Positions 1 through 8,241 of a stretch of DNA of 64,000 nucleotides are shown here, piece by piece. Within the stretch, counting starts at the first letter, position 1; each line of letters opens with the position of its first letter. The DNA comes from DASUPK01 sp963797265 (GTDB taxonomy: Bacteria; Actinomycetota; Thermoleophilia; Solirubrobacterales; 70-9). The position numbers and the translations under genes were made by a program. Where the stretch lies: assembly GCA_963797265.1 (NCBI GenBank), contig CAWCOY010000002.1, positions 372,001 to 436,000 of the forward strand. Reading direction: 5' to 3'. The notes under the pieces are model-generated. The model was not told the DNA's origin. It ran no database searches and saw only the letters and a program-made list of their open reading frames with translations.

Positions 1-151
1 CGAAGTCGATCCGGTCCTGCATGGTCGGGTACGTGCTGCCGTAGGCGCTGGTCTGCCCCCACGCATAGACGAAGAAGAAGGCGGCGAAGCAGAGGTCGCG
101 GACGCGGCCCGCCGCGAACCGCCGCCGCGCGATCGCGCTAAGAGCCGCCAT
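1..151 (-). CDS. ABC-2 type permease, N-terminal fragment cut by window edge
   Basis: About 50 codons are visible, starting with MAALSAIARRRFAAGRVRDL and leading into an aromatic, hydrophobic first membrane segment (CFAAFFFVYAW). The start ATG (149-151) lies inside the 3' end of the upstream ATPase gene, overlapping it by 14 nt, which implies translational coupling. By position this is the membrane subunit that pairs with that ATPase in an ABC-2 exporter. The rest of the gene lies outside the window, so substrate and full topology cannot be judged. Confidence 0.7.
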   Translation of the reverse strand, partial: MAALSAIARRRFAAGRVRDLCFAAFFFVYAWGQTSAYGSTYPTMQDRIDF

Positions 152-1037
152 CGCCGTGGGTCGACTCGTAGTGGTGCAGGAAGATCTCCTCGAGCGAGGG
201 CTCGCGGCTGGTCAGCGATACCACCTTCTGGTCAGCGAGCGCCTGGAGCAGCGGCTCGATGCTGCCGCTCACCTCGAAGCGGAGTGAATGCTCGCCCGCC
301 GGCGTCGCCTGGATCCCGTCGAGCGAGCCGATCTGGGGCGGCGCCCCGTCGAAGGTGACCTCGACGCGCTGCGCCCCGAGGTGGCGCATCTCCGCCAGGT
401 TCCCCTCGTCGACGAGCGTCCCGTTGTTGAGGATCCCGACACGGTCGCAGAGCGCCTCCACCTCGCTGAGGATGTGCGAGGAGAGGAAGACGGTCTGCCC
501 GCGCTCCTTCGCCTCGTGGACGGTCTCGCGGAAGGCGACCTCCATCAGCGGGTCCAGCCCGCTGGTCGGCTCGTCGAGGATCAGCAGGTCGGCGCGGGTC
601 GCGAGCGCGGCCACGAGCTGAACCTTCTGGCGGTTGCCCTTGGAGAGCGCCCGGACCCGCTTCGAAGTGTCGAGCTTGAAGCGCTCGACCAGCTGGTCGC
701 GATAGGCGACATCGGTGCCGCCGTGCAGCCGCTCGAGGAACTCGAACGTCTCGGCCGAGGTCAGCTTCGGCCACAGAAACGGCTCGCCCGGCACGTAGGC
801 GACCCTGCGATGGGCGGCCACCGGGTCGCCCCAGGCGTCGATCCCGAAGAGCTCGGCCCGCCCCGCGCTGGCCCGGTGCAGCCCGAGCAGCAGGCGGATC
901 GTCGTCGTCTTGCCGGCGCCGTTCGGGCCGAGGTATCCGTACACCTCGCCCCCTCGCACCGCGAGGTCGAGCGAGTCCAGCGCCAGGGTCTCGCCGTAGC
1001 GCTTGGTCAGCCCCTGGGTGCGGATCGCGTCGGCCAT
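138..1037 (-). CDS. ABC transporter ATP-binding protein (ABC-2 exporter)
   Basis: The 299-residue cytosolic ATPase has all nucleotide-binding motifs in order: Walker A GPNGAGKTT (residues 37-45), a signature-like LSKGNRQKVQL (131-141) and Walker B LLILDEP (151-157), followed by the D-loop and the switch histidine in SSHILSE. The signature is the SKGNRQK form common in bacitracin/antibiotic-type ABC-2 exporters rather than LSGGQ. The C-terminal 80 residues form the usual accessory domain. It overlaps the start of a permease gene, so the two probably form an efflux or lipid-export pump. The substrate cannot be told. Confidence 0.9.
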   Translation of the reverse strand: MADAIRTQGLTKRYGETLALDSLDLAVRGGEVYGYLGPNGAGKTTTIRLLLGLHRASAGRAELFGIDAWGDPVAAHRRVAYVPGEPFLWPKLTSAETFEFLERLHGGTDVAYRDQLVERFKLDTSKRVRALSKGNRQKVQLVAALATRADLLILDEPTSGLDPLMEVAFRETVHEAKERGQTVFLSSHILSEVEALCDRVGILNNGTLVDEGNLAEMRHLGAQRVEVTFDGAPPQIGSLDGIQATPAGEHSLRFEVSGSIEPLLQALADQKVVSLTSREPSLEEIFLHHYESTHGDGGS

Positions 1038-1040
1038 CGC

Positions 1041-1520
1041 CTAGGCCGTCTGCGCGAGCGTTCCCGGCTCGTAATGCCCGGGCTCGACCCGTGCCGTGAT
1101 GTTGAGGCGGTTCCACGAGTTGATCGACGTGATCACGAACATCAGGTGGATCAGCTCCTTCTCGTCGAACGCCGCGGCGGCGCGATCCCAGACCGGGTCC
1201 GGGACATGGCCGTCTCCGATCAGGGTCATAGCCTCGCAGAGCTCGAGCGCGGCCCGCTCGCGCTCCTCATAGAGCGGGTTCTCGCGCCAGGCGTCCAGCG
1301 CGTAGAGGCGCTCCTCCGTCTCGCCCTGGGCGCGGGCCTCCTTCCAGTGCATGTCGAGGCAGAAGGCACACCCGTTGATCTGCGAGGCGCGCAGGTTGAC
1401 CAGATTGCGTACTCGGGGCTCGATCTCGAGCGCCTGATCGAGCCTGACCATCGCAGCCAGCGGCTTCATCATCGGTTCGCCGACTTCGATCCGCTTCGCG
1501 TGAATGGATTCCATCGTCAC
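1041..1520 (-). CDS. carboxymuconolactone decarboxylase (AhpD-like) family protein
   Basis: This 159-residue protein has the AhpD-like alkylhydroperoxidase core: the CxxC pair C51-A-F-C54 followed by LDMH (His58), in the typical context NGCAFCLDMH. In AhpD relatives these residues are the redox-active disulfide and proton relay, so a peroxide or thiol-redox role is likely. True decarboxylases lack the Cys pair. The GTG start overlaps the TGA stop of the upstream SRPBCC gene (GTGA), implying co-translation. Four nt separate it from the ABC ATPase gene downstream, so the unit may be one operon. Confidence 0.85.
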   Translation of the reverse strand: MTMESIHAKRIEVGEPMMKPLAAMVRLDQALEIEPRVRNLVNLRASQINGCAFCLDMHWKEARAQGETEERLYALDAWRENPLYEERERAALELCEAMTLIGDGHVPDPVWDRAAAAFDEKELIHLMFVITSINSWNRLNITARVEPGHYEPGTLAQTA

Positions 1521-1981
1521 TGCTCCTCTCTGTCGTCTTTCGAATTGAGCCGCTCCGCGAGCCGCTCCAGGGCCCGGGCGTTGGCGCGACGGCCGACGGC
1601 CCGCGTCAGCGGAGCGGCGAGCCGCTCGCTGAGTGGCGCCTCCAGCCAGGCAAAGTCGAAGACGATGCGGGTGCCGCCGCCCGGCAGCGGCTCGAGCACG
1701 TAGGTACCGCGGGTGCGGCGGCGTCCCTTGGCGCTGACCGACTCTTCCGTGGTCGTTCGGGAGGCCTCGGCCGCGACGACCTCCATGTCGAGCCAGTCGT
1801 CGCGCCCAGGGCTCTTCACTCGCATCCGAGCCCTGGCCCCGACGCCGCGGTTAGGACCGGACAGCTGCCAGTCGATCAGGAAGTGATCGGTGAAGCGCTC
1901 GTGGTTGGCGAGCACCTCGAGGAACTCGTAGACCTGCTCGGGCGGCCGCGGGACCTCGATCGTGACGCTGACCGGCTTCAT
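1517..1981 (-). CDS. SRPBCC (START-like) family protein
   Basis: A 154-residue helix-grip protein of the polyketide cyclase/dehydrase type. It opens with the standard beta strand MKPVSVTIEVPRPPEQVYEF, followed by the VLANHERFTDHF helix pair, and ends in a long amphipathic helix. Such proteins bind hydrophobic ligands, and a specific reaction cannot be assigned. It is a close paralogue, of equal length, of the gene at 4279-4743 (shared SVSAKGRRRTRGTY-like segment). The two copies flank the MFS/TetR pair, suggesting a local duplication. It is translationally coupled to the downstream CMD gene. Confidence 0.85.
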   Translation of the reverse strand: MKPVSVTIEVPRPPEQVYEFLEVLANHERFTDHFLIDWQLSGPNRGVGARARMRVKSPGRDDWLDMEVVAAEASRTTTEESVSAKGRRRTRGTYVLEPLPGGGTRIVFDFAWLEAPLSERLAAPLTRAVGRRANARALERLAERLNSKDDREEQ

Positions 1982-1996
1982 CGGCTCCTCCGTCGT

Positions 1997-3565
1997 CTAC
2001 TCCACCTCGAATTGCGCTCCCGAGACGGGACTGGGCTCAGCCTCTGCGACAACGGCCTCGCGCGGGGCGCGCCAGAAGACAAAGACCGCCGTCGCGGCGA
2101 CTGTAGCCGCGGCGATCAGCATGGCCAGCCCGAAGCCATCAACGAAGGCGGACTGCGCAGCCGAGGCGAGGTTTGCGCCCTGGGGCCCGGCGCGATCCGC
2201 AATCGCCAGTGCCGCGGGGAGCGCGTCGCGCGCGTGGCCTGCGAGCTCAGGAGGCAGCTGGGCGGCGGCATCCGAGACGCCCGACTCATAGCGATCTGTG
2301 AGCGCGCTGCCCAGCACGGCGATCCCGAGCGCCCCTCCGACCTCGCGGGCGAGGTCGTTGACCGCGGACGCGACACCCTGCTTCGCCTGCGGCAGTGAGG
2401 AGACGATCGCGGTAGTCGCGGGGATGGTTGCCAGCGCCATTCCGACCCCGAGCAACAGCAGCCCGGCCAGCAGGCGCAGGTACCCAGAGTCGACTCCGGC
2501 GCCCGAGAGGACCAGGAAGCCGCCAGCCATAAGGATCAGGCCGACGGGTGCCACGTACGCCGGGCCGAAGCGCTCGAGCAGCCGTGGAACTCGCGGCGAG
2601 AGCGCCATCACAACCACGGCCATAGGTGCGAGCGCGACACCCGCTCCGAGCGGCGAGTAGCCGAGCACGAACTGGACGTACTGGAGGACCACGAAGATGA
2701 AGCCGAAGAAGGCGAGGAACTGCACGGTGAGCGAGGCTGTCCCCGCGCCGAAGCCGCGCAGCTTGAAGAGCCGTGGGTCGAGCAGCGGCTGCTCGCGGCG
2801 CATCTCCCAGATGACGAAGGCGCTCAGCAGCACGAGCGCAACTGCGAAGGCGCCCAGGGTGATCGAGTCAGTCCAGCCGCGCTCCGGCCCCTCGATGATC
2901 CCGTAGACGAGGGCGGCGAGCCCTCCGGCCGAGATCACGCCGCCCGTGACGTCGAGCCGCACGCCGGAGGCGGTCGAGTTGGGCGCGATGCGCGCCGAGG
3001 CGACCAGCGCGACCAGCCCGAGCAGAGCGCTGAACCCGAAGATCGAGTCCCACGAGAAAACCTCGAGGAGCACGCCCGAGACCAGCAGTCCGAGGAGTGC
3101 GCTCCCGCCGGCGACGCCCGCCCAGACCGAAACAGCACGGTCGCGTTCCTCCGCCGGGAAGACGTTGGTGATGATCGAGAGCGTCGAGGGCATGATCGCC
3201 GCCGCCCCGAGGCCCATCACCGCGCGTACGAGGATCAGCCCGCCAGGGCTGTTCACGAAGAGCGCGGAAGCTGCGGCTCCTGAGAACACGACCAGGCCGA
3301 CCAGCAGCACGTGCTTGCGGCCGACGGCGTCACCGATCGCGCCGGCCAGCAGGAGCAGCCCTGCGAACACCACGGCGTAGCCGTCGATGATCCATTGCAG
3401 CTGTGTCTGTGTGGCCCGGAGGTCGCGGGCGACGTCGGGGATCGCCACGTTCAGCGAGGAGACCGCGCTCACTACGGTCCCGAGGGCGAGGCACATCGCC
3501 ACCAGAACCAGGCTGCGTCGATGAGGATCGAGAGCGGCGGTCTGGGACTGATCTTGCCTTGTCAT
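1997..3565 (-). CDS. MFS transporter, DHA2 (EmrB/QacA-like) family
   Basis: 522 residues, the usual length for the 14-helix DHA2 drug:H+ antiporters. The N-terminal segment carries the family motif around LNVAIPDVARDL and the MFS motif A variant GAIGDAVGRKHVLL after helix 2. Further hydrophobic segments run to the C-terminus. It is divergently transcribed from a TetR regulator across a 99-nt gap that contains a dyad operator, the classic layout of a TetR-controlled efflux pump. The SRPBCC and CMD genes follow 15 nt downstream and may share the transcript. Confidence 0.9.
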   Translation of the reverse strand: MTRQDQSQTAALDPHRRSLVLVAMCLALGTVVSAVSSLNVAIPDVARDLRATQTQLQWIIDGYAVVFAGLLLLAGAIGDAVGRKHVLLVGLVVFSGAAASALFVNSPGGLILVRAVMGLGAAAIMPSTLSIITNVFPAEERDRAVSVWAGVAGGSALLGLLVSGVLLEVFSWDSIFGFSALLGLVALVASARIAPNSTASGVRLDVTGGVISAGGLAALVYGIIEGPERGWTDSITLGAFAVALVLLSAFVIWEMRREQPLLDPRLFKLRGFGAGTASLTVQFLAFFGFIFVVLQYVQFVLGYSPLGAGVALAPMAVVVMALSPRVPRLLERFGPAYVAPVGLILMAGGFLVLSGAGVDSGYLRLLAGLLLLGVGMALATIPATTAIVSSLPQAKQGVASAVNDLAREVGGALGIAVLGSALTDRYESGVSDAAAQLPPELAGHARDALPAALAIADRAGPQGANLASAAQSAFVDGFGLAMLIAAATVAATAVFVFWRAPREAVVAEAEPSPVSGAQFEVE

Positions 3566-3592
3566 CTGAGGCGACCTCCCGGTCGGCTATAG

Positions 3593-3635
3593 TTGAACAG
3601 CGTTGACTTAACGGTGTTGACTTTACGCTGTTGAA
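3593..3635. promoter_or_regulatory. candidate TetR operator between divergent MFS and TetR genes
   Basis: The AT-richer gap contains near-perfect inverted arms TTGAACAGCGT (3593-3603) and ACGCTGTTGAA (3625-3635). Inside lies a 12-nt direct repeat differing at one base, GTTGACTTAACG / GTTGACTTTACG. TTGACT is also a good -35 element. A TetR dimer or dimer pair on these sites would cover both divergent promoters. Confidence 0.6.
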
Positions 3636-3664
3636 TTTATTTGTCAAGAGAGATTTCCGAATAG

Positions 3665-4282
3665 ATGGCCGCCACACCGAGAGCTAAGACCAAGACCCCC
3701 CGCACCGGGCGGCGCCCGGGCGCCAGCTCGACTCAGGCGGAGATCCTCAAGGCCGCACGCAAGCTGTTCCTCGAGCGCGGCTACCAGGGCGCGACGATGC
3801 GCGGGATCGCGGCTGAGGCGGGTGTCGATGCCTCCCTGATCGTCCACTTCTTCGGCAGCAAGCTGAACCTGTTCTCGGAGGCGGTCGAGTGGCCCTTCGA
3901 TCCCGAGGAGGAGATGCCGAAGCTGTTCGCCGACGGCCGCCGGAACGTGGGCCGCAACCTGGTCGCGCTGGTCCTGCGGATCTGGGACGAGCAGGGCACC
4001 CGAAGCCCGATCCTCACCCTCCTCAGCGCTGCCGTGAACGACGCGGAGGCGGCGGAGATGCTGACCGAGTTCATCCGCCACCCGCTCTTCGCGCCATTGC
4101 TCGAGCGCCTCGGCTCCGATGATCCCGAGCTGCGCGCGGGGCTGGTCTCATCGCAGCTGGTCGGGCTCGGCCTCACTCGCTACATCCTCCGGCTCGAGCC
4201 GCTCGCATCCGCCAAGGCCTCCGATGTGATCGACCTGGTCGGCCCAAACATCCAGCGCTACCTGACCGGCAACCTGGACTAG
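3665..4282 (+). CDS. TetR/AcrR family transcriptional regulator
   Basis: A 205-residue one-component repressor. After a basic tail (RAKTKTPRTGRRPGAS) comes the TetR helix-turn-helix: ILKAARKLFLERGYQGATMRG then IAAEAGVDASLIVHFFGSK, covering residues 20-65. The C-terminal ligand-binding region resembles the TetR_C_33 (PsrA-type) class. It is divergent from the DHA2 transporter with an operator-like dyad between, so it probably represses that pump and itself. Its TAG stop shares the CTAG palindrome with the convergent SRPBCC gene. Confidence 0.92.
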   Translation: MAATPRAKTKTPRTGRRPGASSTQAEILKAARKLFLERGYQGATMRGIAAEAGVDASLIVHFFGSKLNLFSEAVEWPFDPEEEMPKLFADGRRNVGRNLVALVLRIWDEQGTRSPILTLLSAAVNDAEAAEMLTEFIRHPLFAPLLERLGSDDPELRAGLVSSQLVGLGLTRYILRLEPLASAKASDVIDLVGPNIQRYLTGNLD

Positions 4283-4743
4283 CCGGCGGCCTCGGGATCC
4301 AGCTCTTCGAGCCTCACCCTGAGGCGCTGGAGCGCTCGTTGGTTCGCGTTTCGAATCACCGATCGCGCGATCGGCGCCGTGAGGCGATCGAGCAGGGTCG
4401 CCTGCAGCCACTCGAGCTCGAACTCGATGATCGTCCCGCCATTGGGATCCGCATCGAGTCGATAGGTGCCGCGGGTGCGCCGGTGGCCCTTGGCGCTGAC
4501 CGACTCCTCGGCGTTCATTCGCGGGCGCTCGGCGGCGACCACCTCCATGTCGAGCGTGTCCTTCCTTCCCGCGGCCTTGATCTTCATCCGGGCGTTGGCT
4601 CCGACGCCGCTCGGCGGTCCCGAGAGCTCCCAGTCGACCAGGAAGTGGTTCGTGAACTGCTCGTGGTTGCCGAGAACGTCCAGGAAGTCGTAGACCTGCT
4701 CGCGGGACTGCGGGACCTCGATCGCGACCGTCACAGGCTTCAT
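4279..4743 (-). CDS. SRPBCC family protein (paralogue of 1517-1981)
   Basis: A 154-residue helix-grip protein beginning MKPVTVAIEVPQSREQVYDF. I chose the ATG at 4743 because upstream codons look non-coding and the start then aligns exactly with the paralogue at 1517-1981. Shared features are the LGNHEQFTNHFLVDWELSGP segment, VSAKGHRRTRGTY and the C-terminal helix. The ligand is unknown. Its stop overlaps that of the convergent TetR gene within CTAG (4279-4282), and its start lies 37 nt from a divergent oxidoreductase gene. Confidence 0.85.
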   Translation of the reverse strand: MKPVTVAIEVPQSREQVYDFLDVLGNHEQFTNHFLVDWELSGPPSGVGANARMKIKAAGRKDTLDMEVVAAERPRMNAEESVSAKGHRRTRGTYRLDADPNGGTIIEFELEWLQATLLDRLTAPIARSVIRNANQRALQRLRVRLEELDPEAAG

Positions 4744-4767
4744 CGCTGACCGCTCCTCATCGCGGGA

Positions 4768-4773
4768 TACTGT
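4768..4773 (+). promoter_or_regulatory. leaderless-type -10 box TACTGT
   Basis: TACTGT lies 7 nt before the GTG start at 4781, so transcription would start at or next to the start codon. No ribosome binding site is present. No convincing -35 element is visible. Confidence 0.45.
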
Positions 4774-4780
4774 CGGTGCG

Positions 4781-5713
4781 GTGAGTATGCAGGTAGCCGG
4801 CATCAACAGCCTGGGCGCCCCGATCGAGACGATCGAGGTCCCCGACCCCCGCCCCTTGGCGGACGACGAGGTCCTGATCGAGGTGCGGGCGGCGGGAGTC
4901 GGCAACTGGGAGGAGTACGTGCGAACCGGCGACTGGGACATCGGCGGAACTCCGCCGATGGCGCTCGGCGTCGAGGCCGCCGGAGTCGTGAGGTCCATCG
5001 GGGAGCGCGTCGAGCGATGGAGCCCGGGCGACGAGGTCCTCACCCACCCGCTGCCGCTGCGAGATCAGGGAGCATGGGCGCCGCTGCTGATCGCCTCTGA
5101 GGCGGTGCTGGCGAGCAAGCCACCCACGGTCTCCTGGGACGCCGCGAGCGCGTTCCCGGTGCCGGCCCTGACCGCGGGCCAGGTGATCGATGACGAGCTC
5201 GGGGTCGGCTCCGGCGATTCGGTCCTGGTCCACGGCGCCGGCGGCGTCACCGGGTCGATGAACGTTGGGCTGGCTGCCGTTCGGGGAGCTGCGGTGATCG
5301 CGACCGCCGGCCCGGCGAATCACGAGCGCCTCGGAAGGCTCGGCGCGACACACGTGCTCGACTACCACGACTCCAGCTGGCCCGATCAGGCTCGCGAGCT
5401 CGCCGGCGGCGAGGGCGTCACCGCGGCGGCCAACGCCGTCGGCGACGGCTCGGCCGACGCGATCCGCTCCGTTCGCGACGGGGGCCGCCTGGTGACGATC
5501 ACGGGAGATGCTCCCGACGAGGACCGCGGGGTCACCACCACCGCGCTGATCGTTGAGCCGAATGGGCCGCAGCTCGACGCCCTCGCCGAGCTGCTCGGCG
5601 AGGGAAGGCTGGAGGTGCAGGTCGCGGAGACCTTCGATCTGACCGACGCGGCCGCCGCGCTGCAGAGCGCCCTGGGCGGGCGCGGCGGTGGCGCGGTGGT
5701 GATCCGGCCCTAG
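4781..5713 (+). CDS. zinc-independent NAD(P)-dependent alcohol dehydrogenase/quinone reductase family protein
   Basis: A 310-residue medium-chain reductase. The N-terminal GroES-like domain is followed by a Rossmann fold with the glycine motif HGAGGVTGSMNVG, then a C-terminal return to the catalytic domain (QVAETFDLTDAAAALQ). The structural- and catalytic-zinc cysteines of true alcohol dehydrogenases are absent, so quinone-reductase or enone-reductase chemistry with NADPH is likely. The GTG at 4781 is preceded by a TACTGT box 7 nt upstream. The second in-frame start is ATG 4787. The stop shares CTAG with the next, convergent gene. Confidence 0.88.
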   Translation: MSMQVAGINSLGAPIETIEVPDPRPLADDEVLIEVRAAGVGNWEEYVRTGDWDIGGTPPMALGVEAAGVVRSIGERVERWSPGDEVLTHPLPLRDQGAWAPLLIASEAVLASKPPTVSWDAASAFPVPALTAGQVIDDELGVGSGDSVLVHGAGGVTGSMNVGLAAVRGAAVIATAGPANHERLGRLGATHVLDYHDSSWPDQARELAGGEGVTAAANAVGDGSADAIRSVRDGGRLVTITGDAPDEDRGVTTTALIVEPNGPQLDALAELLGEGRLEVQVAETFDLTDAAAALQSALGGRGGGAVVIRP

Positions 5714-7314
5714 CCGGCGACCGGCGCCGGGACCCCGGCGTCATCCAGCACCGCCATCGCGGCGTTGCGGCCGTTCAGCGCGATCACCGAGCCCGCCGGG
5801 TGGGTGGCCGCGCCGCAGAGGTAGAGGCCCTCGATCGGCGTACGGGCCTCGAGGCGGCGGTCCCACATCTGCTCGGGCAGCGTCTCGCCCTGAAAGATGT
5901 TGCCGCCGGTGAGCCCGATCCGCTCCTCGACGTCGGGCGGGCCGAGCACCTCGGTCTCGACGACGCATTCGCGCAGGTCCGGCGCGTAGGTCTCGATCAG
6001 GTCGAGCGCCATCTCACCGATCTCGTCGCGGCGGGACTCCCAGTCGCCCTCGGCGAGCTCGTACGGCGCGTACTGGGCGAAGGCGCTCATCACGTGCGAG
6101 CCGGCCGGCGCCACGCTCTGGTCGTAGGCGGTCTGGAAGTAGAGCTCGGCCCAGGCGACGGCGGGCTCGCCGCGCTCGCAGGCCTCGAACGCCTGCTGGG
6201 CGGCATCCAGACCATGGGTCACGGTGACCATCGCGCGGTGCGGCTCGACCGTGGCGGCGGCGGTGAAGGTCGGCAGCTTGTTGAGCGCGGCGTTCACCTT
6301 GACCACGCCGGAGCGCACCTCCCAGCCCTCGAGGCGCTCGCGATAGTCGGCGGGAAGCGCGTCGGGCGGGAGCATCCCGAGCACCCGCCTCGGGTCGGCG
6401 TTGCTGATCACGGTGCGGGCCCGGATCAGCTCGCCCGACTCGAGCTCCACACCCTCCCCGGGGAGGATGCGCGCCACCGGCACGCCGGCGGCGAGGGTCG
6501 CGCCGGCCTGGCGGGCGGCCTCGGCGATCGCGAACGACACCTGCCCCATGCCGCCCTCGACGTAGCCCCAGCTGCCGCCGTGCCCCTCGACCTCGCCCAT
6601 GCCGTGCATCAGGTGAACCGAGGCGGTGCCGGGGTCCCGTGGCCCGGCCCACTCCCCGATGATCCCCTGGCCGAAGAGCGCGTGGACGAGGCGCTCGTCC
6701 GAGACGTAGCGGGCGAGGGTGTCCGAGATCGGCTCCTCGAAGACGATCGAGACGAGCTCCTCGTCGTCGAGGATCTCCTCGATCCGCTCGCGGCTGGGCG
6801 AGGGCCCGCGCCAGAGGTCGCCCGCCGCTCCGGCCCGGAGCAGGCGCCGGATCCGGTCGAAGGTCTGCTCGTAGGCGAGGGCGCCTTGGATGTCGACCTC
6901 GGCGAAGCCGTTCACGCGCATGTGAGCGATCGTGTCCTCGTCTGAGAGGAACTGCGCGAACGAGGTGCCGTCGGGGAACGGGCACCAGAGGTTCGGGTCG
7001 GCGGGCGTGACCCGGTAGCCGTGGCCGGCGAGATCCAGTTCCTGGATCACCAGGCCGTCGAGCAGACCGACGACGTAGGCGCACGGGCTGACCAGGAAGC
7101 GCTCGTCCTCGAAGGGCTGCTCGAGCGTGCAGGCGCCGCCCAGGCGCTCGCACCGTTCCAGCACCAGGACCGACTGCCCCGCCCGCGCCAGGTAGGCCGC
7201 CGCCGTCAGCCCATTGTGCCCACCGCCGATCACCACCGAATCCCAGTCACGTGCGGCCAGTTCCGCGATCGGAGCCGGCAGTCCAACTCGGCCGAGGAGG
7301 CTTCCTACCTCCAT
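5710..7314 (-). CDS. FAD-dependent oxidoreductase, phytoene desaturase/PYROXD2-like
   Basis: A 534-residue flavoprotein with the dinucleotide-binding motif VVIGGGHNGLTAAAYLARAG at residues 27-46 and an ERxxxLGGAC segment following it, typical of the carotenoid desaturase/isomerase fold. The C-terminal FAD motif GLYLCGAATHPAGSVIALNG is intact. The class includes phytoene desaturases and the PYROXD2 group. No carotenoid genes are nearby, so a carotenoid role is not supported here. Its stop overlaps that of the convergent reductase within CTAG (5710-5713). Confidence 0.88.
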   Translation of the reverse strand: MEVGSLLGRVGLPAPIAELAARDWDSVVIGGGHNGLTAAAYLARAGQSVLVLERCERLGGACTLEQPFEDERFLVSPCAYVVGLLDGLVIQELDLAGHGYRVTPADPNLWCPFPDGTSFAQFLSDEDTIAHMRVNGFAEVDIQGALAYEQTFDRIRRLLRAGAAGDLWRGPSPSRERIEEILDDEELVSIVFEEPISDTLARYVSDERLVHALFGQGIIGEWAGPRDPGTASVHLMHGMGEVEGHGGSWGYVEGGMGQVSFAIAEAARQAGATLAAGVPVARILPGEGVELESGELIRARTVISNADPRRVLGMLPPDALPADYRERLEGWEVRSGVVKVNAALNKLPTFTAAATVEPHRAMVTVTHGLDAAQQAFEACERGEPAVAWAELYFQTAYDQSVAPAGSHVMSAFAQYAPYELAEGDWESRRDEIGEMALDLIETYAPDLRECVVETEVLGPPDVEERIGLTGGNIFQGETLPEQMWDRRLEARTPIEGLYLCGAATHPAGSVIALNGRNAAMAVLDDAGVPAPVAG

Positions 7315-7340
7315 GGCCCCACCCTACCCCGGTACTCGCA

Positions 7341-7718
7341 TCAGACCGGTCTCGTCGGATACGCGCTGAGCCGCTCGCGCACCTGCCTCACCATGACGAC
7401 GTTCGTGCCGCAGGTCCGCGCGACGCGCGTGTCGCACCGGTCGGGATCCCGACCCAGCTCGAACTCGATCCGCCCCTCGGCATTCGCCCGGACGTGCTCC
7501 GCGGGGGAATCCTCATCGGGAAGGGTCGCGGCTCTCTCCTCACCCGCCAGCTTGCGCCTGCAGCCGAGGCAGTAGTAGATGCCGTTCAGTCCCTCCCAGT
7601 TGGGTGGCAACGCATACGGGACTCCCACTCCATCCATGAAGCTCGTGGTCAGCCCACATCGGGCACAGGTCCACTCGGATCCGGTCAATGTTCGCCCCAC
7701 TTCCGGCCCTCTCCGCAT
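7341..7718 (-). CDS. hypothetical protein with a CxxC...CxxC zinc-ribbon-like pair
   Basis: About 125 residues from ATG 7718. Two Cys pairs, CARC and CLGC about 30 residues apart, suggest a small treble-clef or zinc-ribbon. The C-terminal half (RVARTCGTNVVMVRQVRERL) looks like a helix-turn-helix. No family is recognised with confidence. The open frame continues upstream to 7862 but would overlap the preceding gene by 68 nt, so the internal start is preferred. There is no clear ribosome binding site. Confidence 0.5.
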   Translation of the reverse strand: MRRGPEVGRTLTGSEWTCARCGLTTSFMDGVGVPYALPPNWEGLNGIYYCLGCRRKLAGEERAATLPDEDSPAEHVRANAEGRIEFELGRDPDRCDTRVARTCGTNVVMVRQVRERLSAYPTRPV

Positions 7719-7794
7719 GAATCGCGCAAGGGACGAGGGCACGGCCGCCGGGCGATACGCCGGGTCCGTCCTACCCAGCAAAGGCGCTTTGTAA

Positions 7795-8121
7795 TCAACG
7801 AGCGAGGGGGATCTCGAACGAGACCAGGTCAATCGGGTCGGAAACCTCACCGCGGATCGCATCCGCCTCGAGCAGGACCAACACCGTTATCGGCCTCCGA
7901 GGACGGCGTTCCACCGACTTCTCGACGAGCTCGCCGACGAGCGCCGCCAGGTTGCTGCGGATCTCCTCAGCGAGGGCTCCGAAGTGCCGGCGAATTGCCT
8001 CGCTCGCTCGGACTGGAGCGCCCAGCCCCGGCGTCAGCACGAGGCAGAACTCGTTCGGGTCCGGTACTTGAGTCTTCGTCTCCATCCCTGGGTCAATAAG
8101 CGGCGACATCGGGGCGTCCAT
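7795..8121 (-). CDS. hypothetical protein
   Basis: About 108 residues. The segment from VPDPNEFCLVLTPGLGAPVRA through RRPITVLVLLEADAI has good coding character, but I do not recognise a family. Starts are possible at GTG 8163, ATG 8121, ATG 8109 and ATG 8085. 8121 is preferred because GAGGGG lies just upstream. It is followed closely by the zinc-ribbon-like gene and may be co-transcribed with it. Confidence 0.45.
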   Translation of the reverse strand: MDAPMSPLIDPGMETKTQVPDPNEFCLVLTPGLGAPVRASEAIRRHFGALAEEIRSNLAALVGELVEKSVERRPRRPITVLVLLEADAIRGEVSDPIDLVSFEIPLAR

Positions 8122-8241
8122 GCCCCTCGTGACTGCAAGCGCCGGACAGGCCCGAAAGGACACTCCTAACGGGGAAAGTGCGCGGCCCCGATGTGGACAA
8201 GTACTGATGTGCGCCAGAGGTACGAGTCGTACGGTTCGCCG

